64,000 bases of DNA from Paramecium tetraurelia. Lineage: Eukaryota; Ciliophora; Oligohymenophorea; Peniculida; Parameciidae. The DNA lies in contig NW_001799122.1 of NCBI RefSeq assembly GCF_000165425.1, forward strand, positions 133,454 through 197,453, in the 5' to 3' direction. Positions 62,760 to 64,000 of this stretch are shown one piece after another (the first letter of the stretch is position 1; each line of letters starts with the position of its first letter). A program made the translations under genes and the position numbers. A model generated the notes under the pieces. It ran no database searches. It was not told the DNA's origin and saw nothing but the letters and a program-made list of their open reading frames with translations.

Positions 62760-63059
62760 ATGAATATTATTAAAGTAACAAAATAATTCTTAAGTGGAAA
62801 ACCAAAAGGCTTCTATTTGCAGCTTTTTGTTAAACCAAAATCGAAGGCAGAGATGCTTGAATTTTCAGAAGAATTCGTTATTGCAAAGACCAAAGCTCAA
62901 CCTATTGACAATGAGGCCAATGAAGATGTAATAAGGATGTTGAGTGAAAAATTGTCTATTGATCAAAGTTCAATAAAAATAGTGAAAGGACAATAAAGCA
63001 AATATAAAACTGTGTTTATTGAAAACGAAATGCAAGCCTATAATAAATTAAGGAATTGA
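62760..63059 (+). CDS. DUF167/YggU-family protein
   Basis: 99 residues, no intron. FYLQLFVKPKSK, then AKTKAQPIDNEANEDVIRML, then SSIKIVKGQQSKYKTVFIE match the small DUF167 (UPF0235) alpha/beta fold found from bacteria to eukaryotes; function not established. Starts MNIIKVTKQFLSGKPKG. Its ATG is two bases from the start codon of the divergent deformylase-like gene. Confidence 0.85.
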
Positions 63060-63118
63060 GATATACATATATATATTACTTACGTGTTATATTTTTATTA
63101 TCTAGAAAATGCTCTTGA

Positions 63119-64000
63119 TATTCACATTGTTATTCTCTCTAGGGCAGAGTGAATTGGTCTATCTTGGATACAAGAACTACACAATGGCAAAGAAGGAACA
63201 CTAGCCTTTGATTGTCTTCTATTACGGAGATGACAAACAATCTAAAAAGTTTCTAGATGATTTCATAGCCATTGCCACAGGACAACACAGCCTCCAAAAA
63301 ACAGGCTCATATCCAACAAATATCAATTTTGGACTCGTTAACTCTGTTGAAGAAAAAAAACTCATGGAAAAAACTTAGATCTAAGTCACTCCATCAATCT
63401 TTCTATTTTATGCCGACACTTAAAAATAAAAGTATTCTGGAGCCTATAATGCATAAGCCTTCCTAAACTGGCTAAAGAAGACTTACAGAGATTCTCCAGA
63501 ATTAAGTATTTATACAATCTAATATTTAGATGAGTTTTACCCATCATCTCTCCTTCAAAAATGGGATCAATTTGTTAACAAAATTAACAGTTTCTAGTTA
63601 ATTGCCTTCTTAGCCACTCCTGAATACAGAGTCTCCCCTTTGAAGGCTTTCGTCTAAGCAGCCAAACAATTACCATAAGGAGTAAATATTAAACAAAATC
63701 TCTTAGTATGTTTTTTGTCACATCTTCAATGCAGAGTTGTACTAACATTTAGGATTGAAAAAAGAGGAAAGTGGTCTTGTTATTTATAGTAAATTGGAAG
63801 ATCTTGAAGATATCAGCGAAGAGAAGACTAAGAAATATCAAACTTATTTGCATAAATTTAAGGGAGACATTAAAAATACTGATGAAATCCTTCAATTTTT
63901 AAAGATCTATGCTTTTAAAAAAGGATTTGTCTATGTAGATGATACTAAATTCTAGAAGTTATCCAGAAGAGTAGACTTATTGCCATCAGTTATTTTATTA
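63119..64000 (+). CDS. Secretory thioredoxin-fold (PDI-like) protein, 3'-truncated by window
   Basis: Signal peptide MLLIFTLLFSLGQS, then a thioredoxin-like domain (QPLIVFYYGDDKQSKKFLDD; VTPSIFLFYADTQKQKYSG; AQAFLNWLKKTY). The CxxC pair of active PDIs is absent, so it is probably a redox-inactive relative with a chaperone or binding role. After a 31-nt intron (GTATG...GCAGAG) the frame continues QHLGLKKEESGLVIYSK and KFKGDIKNTDEILQFLK to the window end. Could be an ER PDI family member of the type with several trx folds. Confidence 0.72.

Overview
The window is somatic (macronuclear) DNA from a ciliate, almost certainly a Paramecium. Reading frames run for hundreds of codons through TAA and TAG, which must mean glutamine, and end only at TGA. 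The DNA is very AT-rich, genes are packed a few tens to a few hundred bases apart on both strands, and most introns are only about 19-38 nt (GTA...AG, with a minority ending AAG or CAG instead of TAG). Two trichocyst matrix proteins and an alveolin-type cortical protein agree with Paramecium. I saw no tRNA or rRNA gene, CRISPR array, transposon, virus-like element or telomere repeat. All gene models were assembled by hand from exon frames.

Layout. 1-6.0 kb: end of 5-aminolevulinate synthase, an RCC1-type propeller, a Rab GTPase, a PHD-finger protein with a long polyglutamine tract written mostly in TAA/TAG, and a peroxisomal MFE-2 type dehydrogenase. 6.5-18.2 kb: a ULK-like kinase, a kinase-like MORN protein with a second MORN gene beside it, two coiled-coil genes, NAD kinase and a CaMK-like kinase. 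18.3-25.7 kb: an EF-hand protein, a four-TM protein, a small Tim chaperone and several unrecognised genes. 25.8-33.3 kb: a RING/Tudor-knot protein, an FCP1-like phosphatase, an alveolin, membrane proteins, a trichocyst matrix protein and a coiled-coil protein. 33.4-47.2 kb: two large Gln-rich proteins, a Sen1-like helicase, a kinase-like protein lacking catalytic residues, and a TRF4-type nucleotidyltransferase. 47.9-64 kb: a long coiled-coil protein, seryl-tRNA synthetase, a gene remnant, a second trichocyst matrix protein, a multi-pass membrane protein, a cyclic-nucleotide-binding-like protein, a mitochondrial carrier, an atypical Rab-like GTPase, RanGAP, a peptide-deformylase-like protein without metal ligands, a DUF167 protein, and the start of a thioredoxin-fold secretory protein.

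This is ordinary host chromosome, not an operon or defence island; neighbours are mostly unrelated. The most interesting items are degenerate enzymes kept as intact genes (deformylase-like, two kinase-like), the stop-codon-coded polyglutamine tract, divergent gene pairs with almost no space between start codons, and three places where a TGA interrupts an otherwise coding-looking frame.
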